A stretch of 64,000 bases of DNA, taken from the NCBI GenBank assembly GCA_002483105.1, contig DLHG01000007.1, forward strand, positions 62,001 through 126,000. Direction: 5' to 3'. Positions 9,342 through 18,801 of the stretch are shown piece after piece. The notes under the pieces are model-generated. The model saw only the letters and a list, made by a program, of their open reading frames with translations, did not search any database and had not been told where the DNA came from. A program made the translations under genes and the position numbers. Every line of letters starts with the position of its first letter. Position 1 is the first letter of the stretch. This DNA is from Bacteroidetes bacterium UBA7674. Its GTDB lineage: Bacteria > Bacteroidota > Bacteroidia > Chitinophagales > Chitinophagaceae.

Positions 9342-10724
9342 CTAACGAATTTCCGGTATCGTTATCCCCGTTATCTTCCGGTACAAGTCAATAGCATAGA
9401 GGTCGGTCATTCCGGAAATGAAATCCACTATAGATTGTACATTTTCATAAACAGGGCCACCGTCTTTGTTTATCGGGAATTGTTTAGATACCAGTTTTAA
9501 TAACTTGCCCGATCTGCTCTGATCAGGGTCTAGAACCGCATGTACAAACTCTTTCAGCAACCCTCCTATTACATTATAACCGGCGATCTCTATTTCCACT
9601 ACCGAGCGATAGTTGTATATATTTTTGTAAGAATAGTCGTTGATAGCATCTATCAGTTTCTGTTCCCTTTCAGGTAAGCATTTCAGCAGGTCGCACTCCA
9701 GAGTGCCATTTAACAGTTCTTCTTCTTTACTAATGAACACTTCCGATAGTTTCCGCACCATCAGGCCTATCCACTTGGCACGGATGAATTCTACTTTTTT
9801 ATTGTCGTCGTTTATCTTGCCCAGTACCCTTTGTACCGTTTCTATGCTATCGTAATCTTTTTCCCCTTCAAAGAAAGGCAGAAAGAGCTCCTTTATCTTT
9901 TCCAAAGACACTATCTGCAGGCGGTGCGCATCTTCCATATCTATGATACGGTAGCAGATATCATCTGCTGCTTCTGTCAGATAAACAAAAGGATGACGTG
10001 CATACACATGCTCTGCACCGTCTTTCTTAGGTATGCCCAACGTCTTCGCCAATTCCTCGTAAGTATTTATCTCAGCATCAAAGAAGCCCGATTTTTTTGT
10101 GGTAATGCTTTTCTTGTTAAACCCTTCAGAAGAGCTGCAAGGATATTTCACTATTGATGCCAATGTAGCATAGGTAAGCCTGTAGCCGCCCTCGCCTTCA
10201 TTAAAGCTATGGGTGAGCACCCGCAATGCATTGGAGTTGCCCTCAAAGTATTCAAAATCCCTGATCTGGTTTGGCGAGAGATTATCTTCCAGTATCTTTC
10301 TTGTACCACCATCAAGCTCCCTGAAAAATGTACGTATCGCATCTTCACCCGAATGGCCAAAAGGTGGATTACCTATATCATGCGCCAGGCAAGCTGCCGC
10401 TATTACAGAGGGTAATTCGTATTTATAAAATTCCTTGAAAGACTCATCGTCAGCGCCATATTTTTTTGCCAGCTCATCTCCTACCGACTTGCCCAAAGAG
10501 CGTCCTACAGAAGCTACCTCCAGGCTATGCGTCAGCCTGTTGTGTACAAACACCGCACCCGGTAGGGGGAACACCTGCGTCTTGTTCTGCAACCTGCGGA
10601 AAGCCGACGAGAAAATAATACGGTCATAGTCCCTGAGGAACGACGTACGTATCTGGTCGGGATTAGCGCTTTTCTGTTCGGGGTCGCCTGTACGCCTGGT
10701 GCTATATAGCGTTTGCCATTTCAT
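9342..10724 (-). CDS. dgt: Deoxyguanosinetriphosphate triphosphohydrolase (dGTPase)
   Basis: A 460-residue HD-domain enzyme that hydrolyses dGTP to deoxyguanosine and triphosphate, acting in nucleotide-pool control. The start at 10724 gives MKWQTLYSTRRTGDPEQK, the family's usual N-terminus; the longer frame from 10751 adds nine atypical residues. HD-superfamily metal ligands appear as THSLEVASVGR, AACLAHDIGNPPFGHSGE and, further on, LTEAADDICYRIIDMEDA. IIFSSAFRRLQNKTQVFPLP is the conserved N-terminal block. It lies 52 bases downstream of the broken CHU_C gene on the same strand. Confidence 0.92.
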   Translation of the reverse strand: MKWQTLYSTRRTGDPEQKSANPDQIRTSFLRDYDRIIFSSAFRRLQNKTQVFPLPGAVFVHNRLTHSLEVASVGRSLGKSVGDELAKKYGADDESFKEFYKYELPSVIAAACLAHDIGNPPFGHSGEDAIRTFFRELDGGTRKILEDNLSPNQIRDFEYFEGNSNALRVLTHSFNEGEGGYRLTYATLASIVKYPCSSSEGFNKKSITTKKSGFFDAEINTYEELAKTLGIPKKDGAEHVYARHPFVYLTEAADDICYRIIDMEDAHRLQIVSLEKIKELFLPFFEGEKDYDSIETVQRVLGKINDDNKKVEFIRAKWIGLMVRKLSEVFISKEEELLNGTLECDLLKCLPEREQKLIDAINDYSYKNIYNYRSVVEIEIAGYNVIGGLLKEFVHAVLDPDQSRSGKLLKLVSKQFPINKDGGPVYENVQSIVDFISGMTDLYAIDLYRKITGITIPEIR

Positions 10725-10776
10725 ACCGTAAAAATGCAACAATACGGCCAATAGACAATAAAAATATTTCTTTCGC

Positions 10777-13449
10777 CTATCGCAGCAGGTGTATCATCCC
10801 TTTCTTTTTGATCTCCTCTCCGCGGGGGCTTACAAATTGATAGTAGTAGCCATAAGTACCCATATCACATGGCTCTCCCTTGTACTTACCATCCCATTTT
10901 CCTGTAGGATCACTGGTCTGAAATACCATATTGCCCCATCGGTTATAAATAGCAAACCCAAATTCAGTCGCCGTACAGTCTATTCCTACTCCTATCTTAT
11001 CGTTTTTGCCATCATTATTGGGAGTGAAGCTGTTGGGCATGAAGTCAATACAATCGCACTGGGTGTAAACTATATAAATAGAGTCGTTGTACGTTTCGCA
11101 ACTATTACTGATAGTAACCACATACAAACCTTCTTTATTCACTGTTAGTACAGGCCCTACTGTGCTGTCTTGCCATTGATAGGTATAGTTGGGCATTTCC
11201 TGCGCCCTCAGCATTACGTTCTCATTCAGGCAGTAAGACCATTGCTCCGTAATGATACTTGCTTTGGGAAATAAATAATGCTCGAGGTAGAAATTATCAG
11301 TACCACTGCAACCGTTTATTGTAACTGTTGCCTGGTAATTGCCCCTTTGCGTAGCAATATACGTACTGCTGGTGTTGCCATCCTGCCAAAGGTAAGACGC
11401 ACCGGGATGAGTAATATCCAGTATCAAAGAATCTCCGGGACATATCGTTCTATCTTCCAGCACCACCGAGACTGATTGAACTTCAATATTAATGGTATCT
11501 GCGGCAGTACACCCTTGTTTGTTGACTATTACAGAATAGGTTCCTGCACTATTTGTTGTGTAAGTCTGTGCGGTACTGCCATCTTGCCACTGATAGCTAA
11601 CACCATTCACGTTGGACGATAACGTGATCGACTCACCATTGCAAAGTATGGTATCGTTCCCTAAGTCAACATCCATATTTACAGCGCTTATATTGAATGT
11701 ATCAATGTACACATCACAGTCAAAAACAGACCTGACCCAATACTCCCCGGTAACCCCTGTCGTTTATTGCTGCAAAGTGCTGCCATTATTCCACAGATAG
11801 GAATCCGCTGTGTTTCTTCCGGAAAGAGCCGCTATTGCACCATTACACAAAACGGAATCTTCCTTACCTGTAATTGTATCTAACCGATGTACTACATAAA
11901 AAGTATCAATAAAGACTTCACAGTCCAGAACAGATCGCACCCAATATTGACCCGTTGTGCCGGTTGTTTGGTTTTGCACGGTACTTCCATTATTCCATTG
12001 GTATGAAGTCGCACCATTTCTTCCGGTAAGTGTAACAGTGCCACCGGTACAGATATTGGAATCAGATGCATTTGTAATTGTATCCATCTGGTGCGTTACA
12101 TGAAAAGTGTCTACTATCAGGTTGCACGGAAATTGCGAAGCAACCCAGTAAGTACCTGCACCTATGGTTGTTATAGATTGCGTAACAGTGCCATTGTTCC
12201 ATAAATAGCTGAGGGCATTATCCCTTCCGCTTAATAGCATGCTGGTGCTGCAGCCCGCCGTGTCTTTGCTATTGTACTGCGTGCCCCCGTGGGTGTATAC
12301 TACATAGTTGTGGCCTGTGCTGATGATCATCCCCATGCCTGCAAAATCGAAGCTATTGGGATTGAAGTTGCAACCCGGTCCTGCAACATTGGGGTTATTC
12401 ATCACTCCGCACCCGTCATTACCAGTGCCAAGCCTTACTGCATATACTTTGTCTTCCACTATTTGCATGTCACCCCAAACGGCAGTATCTATCAAAGTTT
12501 TAGATGCCAGCATCGCAGCGGGGTTACCACTGGAAATATCAAACTGGTATAAATCACCGCCGAGGCTCTGATCTTGTTCTGAGACGTATAAAATATTGCT
12601 CCCGGGAGAAAAACAGGCGTATGTCGCATAGGTGCCCTGGATATTATCGGTACTGTCAAGTGTTACCGGGTTAGACACTATCCCTGTTACTTTATTAAAA
12701 TCATTCAGTATCGCATATCCTTGCGTCGCCATGCACAAAAAATTTGCATCAGGCGAACTTTTCAGCACAGTAAAATTATACGGCACTGAGGGCCATACGT
12801 ATCCTGTGGGATTGTAAATGATATCCGGTACGACAGATACAACAGGCGTCGTATTTACCCCTAGTGATGTTACCTCGAAGGCTTTATAGACATTATTTAC
12901 GCGCTCATGCGTCAATACCCACACACTGCAGCCATCACCTTTCACGGCTACCATTCCCTCGCATAGGCTATCATGTACGAAAATATTTTTTTGTGCTGCT
13001 ACCACATCTCCCAGACCACCATTAAGTGTCATATCCACGACCGAATAGTGCAATTGCCCGGGTGTGGTAAACGGAGAATCCTGCCCCTGTAGTGTGAACA
13101 GGTAGAATTTTGTAGTATCATCTATAAAGGGAACGATTAGCGCCCCTTGTGTAGTAGAGTTTGTGTTGAACGATGTTCCGCCAATCAAGCCGGTTCCGTT
13201 GGGCATCAGCACCCCGTTCTTATCCCACGCTTTTATTCCATTAGAGGAGAACATCAGCTCGCCTGTATGCCGGTTACTCACCGCACAACTGCCTTCCATC
13301 ATCGCCTGCCCTATAGAGGCCGTAGGTATCGGTGTGTTGAAATTAACTTTTACATTGATCCCTGCAACCCAATGATTATTTTCCTTCTGCGCATGAAGAC
13401 GATGAAAGAAAAAAGATATGCAGATTAGTGTGAAAAGAATTCTTTTCAT
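10777..13449 (-). pseudogene. CHU_C (gliding-motility C-terminal domain) surface protein interrupted by one in-frame TAA
   Basis: One continuous frame of 890 codons is broken only by a TAA at 11764-11766. The 5' part (561 residues from ATG 13449) has a signal peptide (MKRILFTLICISFFFHRLHAQ), a roughly 400-residue region that may be a propeller, then Ig-like repeats with SYLWNNGS cores. The 3' part (328 codons) continues the same repeats in frame and ends in a gliding-motility-associated C-terminal domain (FMPNSFTPNNDGKNDKIGVG to KKGMIHLLR). In the preceding repeat the aligned codon is CAA (Gln), so a single C-to-T change explains the stop. The 5' product would lack the sorting domain and the 3' product a signal peptide. 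The ORF extension above 13449 overlaps a terminator, supporting the chosen start. Confidence 0.8.
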
Positions 13450-13548
13450 GCTCGGGAATATGGTGGTGATAGTTATAAATTTACTCCTTTTTATTTTAAT
13501 ATAAACACAGGTGAATACAACGCCCACAAGCGTTTCATAAGAAACTAA

Positions 13549-13574
13549 AAAGCACATACCTATGTATGTGCTTT
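13549..13574 (-). terminator. Intrinsic terminator for the small secreted-protein gene
   Basis: A perfect 11-bp stem (AAAGCACATAC at 13549-13559 with 13564-13574, loop CTAT), followed on the minus strand by TTTTTAG. It lies directly after the 102-residue secreted protein and ahead of the CHU_C gene's real start. Confidence 0.8.
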
Positions 13575-13593
13575 AATAATTTATAGCTACCGG

Positions 13594-13902
13594 TTAATAC
13601 CTTTCGCCATTGGTCTTATATCGTCTCAGCCTGTCCTTAGCGCGGTCTTGCTTATCGGCGATAACATTCTTTTCGTGGGAATCGAGGTAGCCATCGGCCT
13701 CATATTTTTCTATCGTGTGCTTTATAGTTTCCTGTTCATCCATCAGCTTATTGTATTCATTTTCCGTCACCTTCTTTGTTTTGTAAGCTGCCTTCACAGC
13801 TTTTATCTGTTCCTTTTGCCTGCTCTTAAAATTCTGCGCCTGCACATCAGTTGCAAAACAGATCAGCAATGGTAACATCAGCAAAAAGAGTATTCTTTTC
13901 AT
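13594..13902 (-). CDS. Small secreted helical protein of unknown function
   Basis: A 102-residue protein starting at ATG 13902 (MKRILFLLMLPLLICFATDVQAQ, a clear signal peptide). The mature part of about 80 residues is strongly charged and probably helical (KEQIKAVKAAYKTKKVTENE, then EKNVIADKQDRAKDRLRRYK). The open frame extends 18 codons further up, but those residues do not fit a signal peptide. No family recognised. It has its own terminator, so it is probably monocistronic. Confidence 0.7.
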   Translation of the reverse strand: MKRILFLLMLPLLICFATDVQAQNFKSRQKEQIKAVKAAYKTKKVTENEYNKLMDEQETIKHTIEKYEADGYLDSHEKNVIADKQDRAKDRLRRYKTNGERY

Positions 13903-14000
13903 AACAGAAATATTTATCATTAAAAATACTACATTTCTACAAAGCTCATCTGCCATCTGAGCGTTTTTCTTCGCTAACTTTATAGCATTGATATAATAGA

Positions 14001-14402
14001 ATGGAAAAGGTAAGACTAGATAAGTATTTGTGGGCGATTCGCATCTTTAAAACGAGGAGCATGGCAACCGCAGCCTGCGATGAGAACAAAGTAAAGCTGA
14101 ACGGCTCCAACGTAAAACCCGCTAAGAACGTGAACATAGGCGACAAGTATGATATACGCACCGAAGGCCGGAAATGGACCATTGAAGTAACCGGCTTAAT
14201 AGAAAAGCGGGTATCATACGAAGAAGCAATAAAGCACTATACAGATCTCACCAGCGATGAAGATAAAGAACATAACAAACGCCTCGGTACCAGTTTCTAC
14301 ACCGGCAAGCGACTGAGCAAAACAGGCCGCCCCGACAAAAAACAACGCCGCGACCTCGGCGATATACTTGGTGGTGAAGACATCTTTAGCGAAGTGGATT
14401 AA
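14001..14402 (+). CDS. S4-domain RNA-binding protein, Hsp15/HslR-like
   Basis: A 133-residue basic protein starting MEKVRLDKYLWAIRIFKTRS, the S4 RNA-binding fold, with KVKLNGSNVKPAKNVNIGD as its second half. A basic tail (GKRLSKTGRPDKKQRRDL) follows. HslR in E. coli binds stalled 50S subunits carrying nascent chains; the family assignment is firm, the exact role in Bacteroidota less so. It is divergent from the small secreted-protein gene. Confidence 0.85.
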   Translation: MEKVRLDKYLWAIRIFKTRSMATAACDENKVKLNGSNVKPAKNVNIGDKYDIRTEGRKWTIEVTGLIEKRVSYEEAIKHYTDLTSDEDKEHNKRLGTSFYTGKRLSKTGRPDKKQRRDLGDILGGEDIFSEVD

Positions 14403-14417
14403 CACTAGAGTACTGTA

Positions 14418-14458
14418 CAAAAAAAGAGTGTGCAGCAGATGCTACACACTCAAGTTTT
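14418..14458. terminator. Bidirectional intrinsic terminator
   Basis: An 11-bp stem with one mismatch (14426-14436 with 14441-14451, loop AGAT). A plus-strand tail AAGTTTT follows and an A-run at 14418-14425 gives a T-run on the minus strand. It serves the converging S4 protein and lipoprotein genes. Confidence 0.8.
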
Positions 14459-14477
14459 ATGATTAATGTTCTACTGA

Positions 14478-15506
14478 CTAGTAAACATTGATATAATTAC
14501 CTTCCCTGATCTTCACCCAGTTACGACCTACATCGTATGAGCGATAGATACCGTTATTGGTTGTAAGATAGACAACACGTCTTTCAGAATCATTCTTATA
14601 ACGCTCCAGTTTACCTTTTATACCACGTACAATGGTATTCTGGTCAAGTCCTTCCATACTTGGGATCAATACGCCACCTTGTGTGCGATACAGGCCATTG
14701 TAATAAGTACCTACAAAAAGCTCTTCGTTGAACGGAGCACCGGCGCAAGCTATTCTTGTATTAGCAGGCAAGCCCGAGAACTGCGCCCAGTTGCCGCCAT
14801 TGTTGTTGCTATACCATACACCCATCGTTACTGATGAATCTATTGCTACTACTATATTCTTGTAACTGGCGAGGCTGATAGAACCAAGATGATGCTTGAA
14901 CACGTTTGTGTCGATTACAGTTTCGCTCCAGGGGTCGCCCTTATTCTCTTTTACAAAGAACCTGTTGTTGATATCATCATATGAGCAGATAACACCATTG
15001 TTCAGTTGAGCAAAGGAGGTGATCAATATCGAACCTGAGATGGTTTGGTCCCAATTGTTATCATCATCCCATTCGTTTAGTTCACCATTCTTTTCGTTAT
15101 ATGAAACACCACGGAATTGTGTAGTTGCTAGATAAACACGCTCCTGATCCTTGGCATACAGCAATGCAGACTGGTTATAAGCCGCAGGGTTCACGAACAA
15201 GGATGTAGGGTTGAAATTCTTACCGTTATTATTGCTGTAATGTGCATTTGCCTTCACCCAAACCATATGATTAGGCCCTGTGATAGCAAAAGCACGGGAA
15301 GGATAACCATCGGCAGGGAATACCAACTTTTTGATCACTTCACCGTCATTGGTATTGTACAGTACCCCGGCTGAGTCAGAAAAATAAACACTATATGGCG
15401 TTTGTATCTCATCTTCATTATCTATACCATTCACCTTTTTACAAGCGCTGAAGGATATGGCAATTGCCAGTAATGCCAATGAGGAAAACAGGAAAGGCTT
15501 ACGCAT
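14478..15506 (-). CDS. Lipoprotein with BNR/sortilin-like propeller repeats
   Basis: A 342-residue protein from ATG 15506. The N-terminus MRKPFLFSSLALLAIAISFSAC is a lipoprotein signal ending in a lipobox-like FSAC, followed by KK. Repeats of the BNR/photosynthesis-stability-factor type are visible: HYSNNNGKNFN, WYSNNNGGNWAQFSGLP and YRSYDVGRNWVKI, consistent with a beta-propeller anchored to a membrane. Function unknown. The longer open frame up to 15614 runs through the terminator of the M28 peptidase gene and is rejected. Confidence 0.75.
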   Translation of the reverse strand: MRKPFLFSSLALLAIAISFSACKKVNGIDNEDEIQTPYSVYFSDSAGVLYNTNDGEVIKKLVFPADGYPSRAFAITGPNHMVWVKANAHYSNNNGKNFNPTSLFVNPAAYNQSALLYAKDQERVYLATTQFRGVSYNEKNGELNEWDDDNNWDQTISGSILITSFAQLNNGVICSYDDINNRFFVKENKGDPWSETVIDTNVFKHHLGSISLASYKNIVVAIDSSVTMGVWYSNNNGGNWAQFSGLPANTRIACAGAPFNEELFVGTYYNGLYRTQGGVLIPSMEGLDQNTIVRGIKGKLERYKNDSERRVVYLTTNNGIYRSYDVGRNWVKIREGNYINVY

Positions 15507-15611
15507 CCGTATATTTTTTTCCAAGATTATAAAAAAAGTTAAGATTCCAAAGATAATCAACAATACAGACAGTTGTATGCTTTGGATGGCTTGTTTTTCA
15601 GCCAAATAGCA

Positions 15612-15646
15612 CAAAAAGAATGCCGTATTAATAGCTAATACGGCAA
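15612..15646 (-). terminator. Intrinsic terminator of the M28 peptidase gene
   Basis: A perfect 10-bp stem, TGCCGTATTA (15621-15630) with 15636-15645, followed on the minus strand by TTCTTTTTG. It lies 41 bases past the peptidase stop. Confidence 0.8.
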
Positions 15647-15686
15647 AATATAAATCAAATATTAATATTCTATGCTTCCGGGGAAA

Positions 15687-17351
15687 TTATTTTGCCCCGA
15701 ATTCTATGGGCAGGGTCAGTTCCTCATTACCACGGCGCAGTACGACGGTCGTCTTGTCACCCGGGGCAAACTTGCCCAAGGCTTCCATATAGCCCTGCAT
15801 GCCTGCTATTTTGTGCTCACCCAGCTGAATGATGATATCTCCTGCCTTTATACCTGCATTGGCAGCAGCTTTACCTTCGGTAACGCCATCTGCTTTTACG
15901 CCGCCTTCCTGGTAGGTATAGTCGGGCATAATGCCGAGTGTTACCTTAAAGCGGGCTTTGCCCATAGTGGTTTGCTTCGTCTGGGTAAAAGCGGGTTTGT
16001 CCTTTTCTTCCATCATTGCTACCAATGAATAGACATAATTGATCACCTGCAGTTCGCCGGGATAATTGATCTTATCGGCATCATCACCAGGCTTGTGGTA
16101 GTCTTTGTGCGTACCTGTGAAGAAGAACAACACGGGAATATTAGCATGATAGAATGAAGTGTGATCGGAAGGGCCTACACCCGAACTATCTATTACTATC
16201 TTAAAGTTCTTGTTCTCCTTAGCCAGGAACTCGCCCCATGCAGGTGAAGTACCTACGCCGCCCACTGTAAGTGCATGGGTACTGTCGTTCAGCCTGCCCA
16301 CCATATCCAGGTTCACCATGTAGGCGATCTTGCTGCTGTCCATGTTCAGGTCTTTCACAAAAGCCTTGGAACCATATAGACCCAACTCTTCACCGGAGAA
16401 ATTGATAAAGAGGTAGTTGTATTTCTTCAGATCGCTCTTCTTTATCATTTCAGCCAGGGCAAAAATGGCCGCTGTACCGCTGGCGTTATCATCAGCGCCA
16501 TTGTGTATCTCTCTATCAGAACCTGAATGAGCATGGAGGCTATTTCCGTCTTCACCATAGCCGAGGTGATCGTAGTGCGCACCAAGTACAACTGTATAAG
16601 GGGCTTTGTTATCTATATAAGCCGCTATGTTGTTGCCAAAGCGCTCAATGCGTTTTACAGCAAGGTTTAGCTCCAGCGGCAGGGTAACAGAAGTACTGTC
16701 GGATATACCGCCTTTTATGTACTGCTGATATGACTTGTAACTGATAAATGCTGCAGGTATCTCCGCGACTTCCAGTTCCGATTTACCGTTGAAGGTGGGC
16801 GCATATTTGCTATCATAGCTGTCGTAAAAGAGCACACCTGTGGCAGATTGTTTGGCAGCGGCACCTGTCTTTTCGAAGGCTGCTTTCTCCCAATCAAAGT
16901 GTGGATTGTCTGCTTCCTCCTTGTCCTTATACAGCGGCATCAGGGAGATGCTGTTCTGCTCTATGATGTCGGGGATTATTTCGCTGTACACTCTCTTCTC
17001 GGCTGTAAAGGCCATAGGGAAAGCGTCTTTGTTTATCTTCAGTGCATTATCGCCAATACGTATCAGGCTGCTGTTAGCAGGTTCTTTATCACCAAAGAAT
17101 TTAAAGTTGTAACGGTACATATCACCGTAAGGGAAAATGCCAATTTCTTTATACCGCTTTACTATGTATTCACTTGCCAGCTTTTCACCTTTTGTGCCCG
17201 TGCGGCGGCCCTCCAATGAATCGGAAGCCAGGTATTCTATATCCGTCTTCAGCTGCTCCAATATCTTACGCTCCGCTTTGCTTTGGGCATAGCTTACCTG
17301 CGCAAAAATGCTTGTGAACAAAACAGAAGTGAAAAAAATACGGCAATTCAT
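15687..17351 (-). CDS. M28-family zinc aminopeptidase with C-terminal PDZ domain
   Basis: A 554-residue exported protein. ATG 17351 is preferred over an upstream TTG and gives a signal peptide (MNCRIFFTSVLFTSIFAQVSYAQ). The M28 metal-binding set is complete: GAHYDHLGYG, HNGADDNASG, NFSGEELGLYGS, VNLDMVGR and, far downstream, HKPGDDADKI. A protease-associated insert lies between the first 100 residues and the HYD motif. Residues of about 460-550 form a PDZ-like domain (GIKAGDIIIQLGEHKIAGM). It is expected to cleave N-terminal residues from peptides in the periplasm or outside. Its gene follows scpB but is separated from it by a terminator. Confidence 0.9.
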   Translation of the reverse strand: MNCRIFFTSVLFTSIFAQVSYAQSKAERKILEQLKTDIEYLASDSLEGRRTGTKGEKLASEYIVKRYKEIGIFPYGDMYRYNFKFFGDKEPANSSLIRIGDNALKINKDAFPMAFTAEKRVYSEIIPDIIEQNSISLMPLYKDKEEADNPHFDWEKAAFEKTGAAAKQSATGVLFYDSYDSKYAPTFNGKSELEVAEIPAAFISYKSYQQYIKGGISDSTSVTLPLELNLAVKRIERFGNNIAAYIDNKAPYTVVLGAHYDHLGYGEDGNSLHAHSGSDREIHNGADDNASGTAAIFALAEMIKKSDLKKYNYLFINFSGEELGLYGSKAFVKDLNMDSSKIAYMVNLDMVGRLNDSTHALTVGGVGTSPAWGEFLAKENKNFKIVIDSSGVGPSDHTSFYHANIPVLFFFTGTHKDYHKPGDDADKINYPGELQVINYVYSLVAMMEEKDKPAFTQTKQTTMGKARFKVTLGIMPDYTYQEGGVKADGVTEGKAAANAGIKAGDIIIQLGEHKIAGMQGYMEALGKFAPGDKTTVVLRRGNEELTLPIEFGAK

Positions 17352-17398
17352 CTGGAACAATTATCCTACGAATTTACATGTATAAAGCATACAGCAAA

Positions 17399-17430
17399 AG
17401 AAAAACCCGCTTCTTAACAGAAACGGGTCT
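17399..17430 (-). terminator. Intrinsic terminator of scpB
   Basis: A 10-bp stem with one G-U type mismatch (ACCCGTTTCT paired with AGAAGCGGGT on the minus strand), loop GTTA, followed by TTTTTC. It separates scpB from the peptidase gene. Confidence 0.75.
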
Positions 17431-17451
17431 ATATAAAGCTTTATCTCTCTG

Positions 17452-18087
17452 CTATTCTCCCTGGTGAAGGTCCCCCTCGGCGTTAACCAAGAGCACTCCC
17501 GCATCCTCCGGCATAGCTTCCATAGCATCAGTAGGTATTACTATTTCGGTATTTACAATGTCTTTCAGTTCCGGCAGGCCTTCCTTGTCGTTGATGCCCA
17601 GGTAATCCATGAAATTCTTGGATGTGGCATAGATCAATGGCTTACCTACTGCATTCTCGTTACGCCCCGTGATAACGATTAGTTCCTTTTCCAACAGCTT
17701 CTGGATGGAATAATCGGCACTTACACCGCGGATATACTCTATTTCAGACTTGCTGATGGGCTGTTTGTACGCGATAATGGCCAAAGTCTCCATAGCGGCA
17801 GTTGACAGCTTTTTGATGTATTTATCACCGTTGAGCTGTAATACTGTTTTATGGTAGGCCTTTTTGGTCAGGAACTGGTAGCCGCCACCTGCTTCCCTGA
17901 GTTGGAAAGGATAGTATTCAGCTTCATATTTATCACGGATCGCCTCTATACATGTAGATATGCGGTCCATTTCTATTGGTAGCTCAAACGTCTGCCCAAG
18001 CATTTCAGTCAGTTCTATCTGGGTGATAGGACGTTCGCTGGCAAAGATCAGCGCTTCAACGTGTGGCATTAATTGTTCGATATCCAT
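17452..18087 (-). CDS. scpB: Segregation and condensation protein B
   Basis: A 211-residue protein with the two winged-helix domains of ScpB, which with ScpA and SMC forms the bacterial condensin. Signatures: MPHVEALIFASERPI at the N-terminus, GGGYQFLTKKAYHKTVLQL, and the highly conserved LSTAAMETLAIIAYKQPISK with the following EIEYIRGVSADYSIQKLLEK. An acidic C-terminal tail beyond residue 185 is typical in Bacteroidota. The upstream spacer is the long repeat-bearing region described separately. Confidence 0.95.
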   Translation of the reverse strand: MDIEQLMPHVEALIFASERPITQIELTEMLGQTFELPIEMDRISTCIEAIRDKYEAEYYPFQLREAGGGYQFLTKKAYHKTVLQLNGDKYIKKLSTAAMETLAIIAYKQPISKSEIEYIRGVSADYSIQKLLEKELIVITGRNENAVGKPLIYATSKNFMDYLGINDKEGLPELKDIVNTEIVIPTDAMEAMPEDAGVLLVNAEGDLHQGE

Positions 18088-18236
18088 TCTTTCTTCATTT
18101 TCGGGTACACATCGAAAGTAGTGCAGATGCCCAACTTATCGGGGAAAAGTAATCAACAGTTGTGAGTAAGTTTTAAGCCCGTCCCACAAGGCTTTCAGCC
18201 GATACAAAGATACGAAATATTAAGTTTTGAGGGGTA

Positions 18237-18341
18237 GTGCTGCCGTGTGCTGTGAAAGTGCTCAGGTGTGCTGTAGAAGTGCCGGAATGTGCTGTTGGAG
18301 TGCCGGTTGAGTGCCGGACTAGTGCTGCTTTGTGCAGGTAC
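18237..18341. repeat. Degenerate 21-bp tandem array with GTGC every 10-11 bp
   Basis: Five units of about 21 bp, beginning at 18237, 18258, 18279, 18300 and 18322. Each contains two GTGC tetramers. Ten GTGC tetramers occur with spacings 10, 11, 10, 11, 10, 11, 11, 11 and 10, a mean near 10.5 bp, which equals the helical repeat of B-DNA. The consensus unit is roughly GTGCYGnnnTGTGCTGTnGA. Read on the minus strand it would encode seven-residue repeats of the STxxHxx kind. Confidence 0.8.
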
Positions 18342-18450
18342 CTTTGGGGTGAAATGTAAGCTGGTGGCTGTTTTCCCGCGAGCCCCCCCCCCGCCTAAGC
18401 TTCGCAAAGACACCCATCCCTGCCAGGAGGGGAGTCGGGGTAATTATTTT

Positions 18451-18640
18451 TACTACCATTTTAGTTGCTGGACACCGGCTAAAACGCAGTACTGGCAAGG
18501 GGTCTCTTTGTTTTACTACCATTTTACGACTATCATACTACCATCTTGTTACCATTATACTTCATGATAGGTTAATCTTATTACCATTCAGGTTAACCTT
18601 ACTACATGACAGGTAAATTTTGTTTCCACTGCCTGATAAG
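18451..18640. repeat. Second degenerate 21-22-bp tandem array (TACTACCAT type)
   Basis: Consecutive units start at 18514, 18536, 18558, 18579, 18600 and, more decayed, 18621, with lengths 22, 22, 21, 21, 21 and 20. A further isolated copy of TTTTACTACCATTTTA lies at 18449-18462. The consensus is near TACTACCATnnnGGTTAACCT. The motif differs from the first array but the period is the same. Confidence 0.75.
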
Positions 18641-18801
18641 AACTTCCGTTGCAGGGGTGCTGCACTGTATTATAAAGATACGAAGAAGCTCGCTGGAAGC
18701 GGGGTTGTGTGGATATGTTTTGGCGTGCTCAACGCGAGTCAACCCACCCCGCCCTGCGGGCACCCCTCCCTGAAAATAGGGAGGGGAGTCTTGAAAACAA
18801 G

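Noticed and set aside
10777..13449. Recoded TAA (alternative code or read-through) in the CHU_C gene
   Set aside because: Many genes here end in TAA, so a code change is excluded; programmed read-through has no visible signal, so a point mutation or sequence error is simpler.
13450..13557. N-terminal extension of the CHU_C protein
   Set aside because: It overlaps the terminator of the upstream gene, and the ATG at 13449 gives a clean signal peptide.
15507..15614. N-terminal extension of the BNR lipoprotein
   Set aside because: It reads through to the edge of the M28 peptidase terminator and spoils the lipoprotein signal.
18195..18567. Overlapping short open frames in the scpB-nuoN spacer
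   Set aside because: They are produced by the tandem arrays and GC-rich blocks, lack plausible start context and no one frame spans the arrays.
18237..18640. CRISPR-like arrays
   Set aside because: Units are contiguous 21-bp tandem repeats without unique spacers and there are no cas genes.
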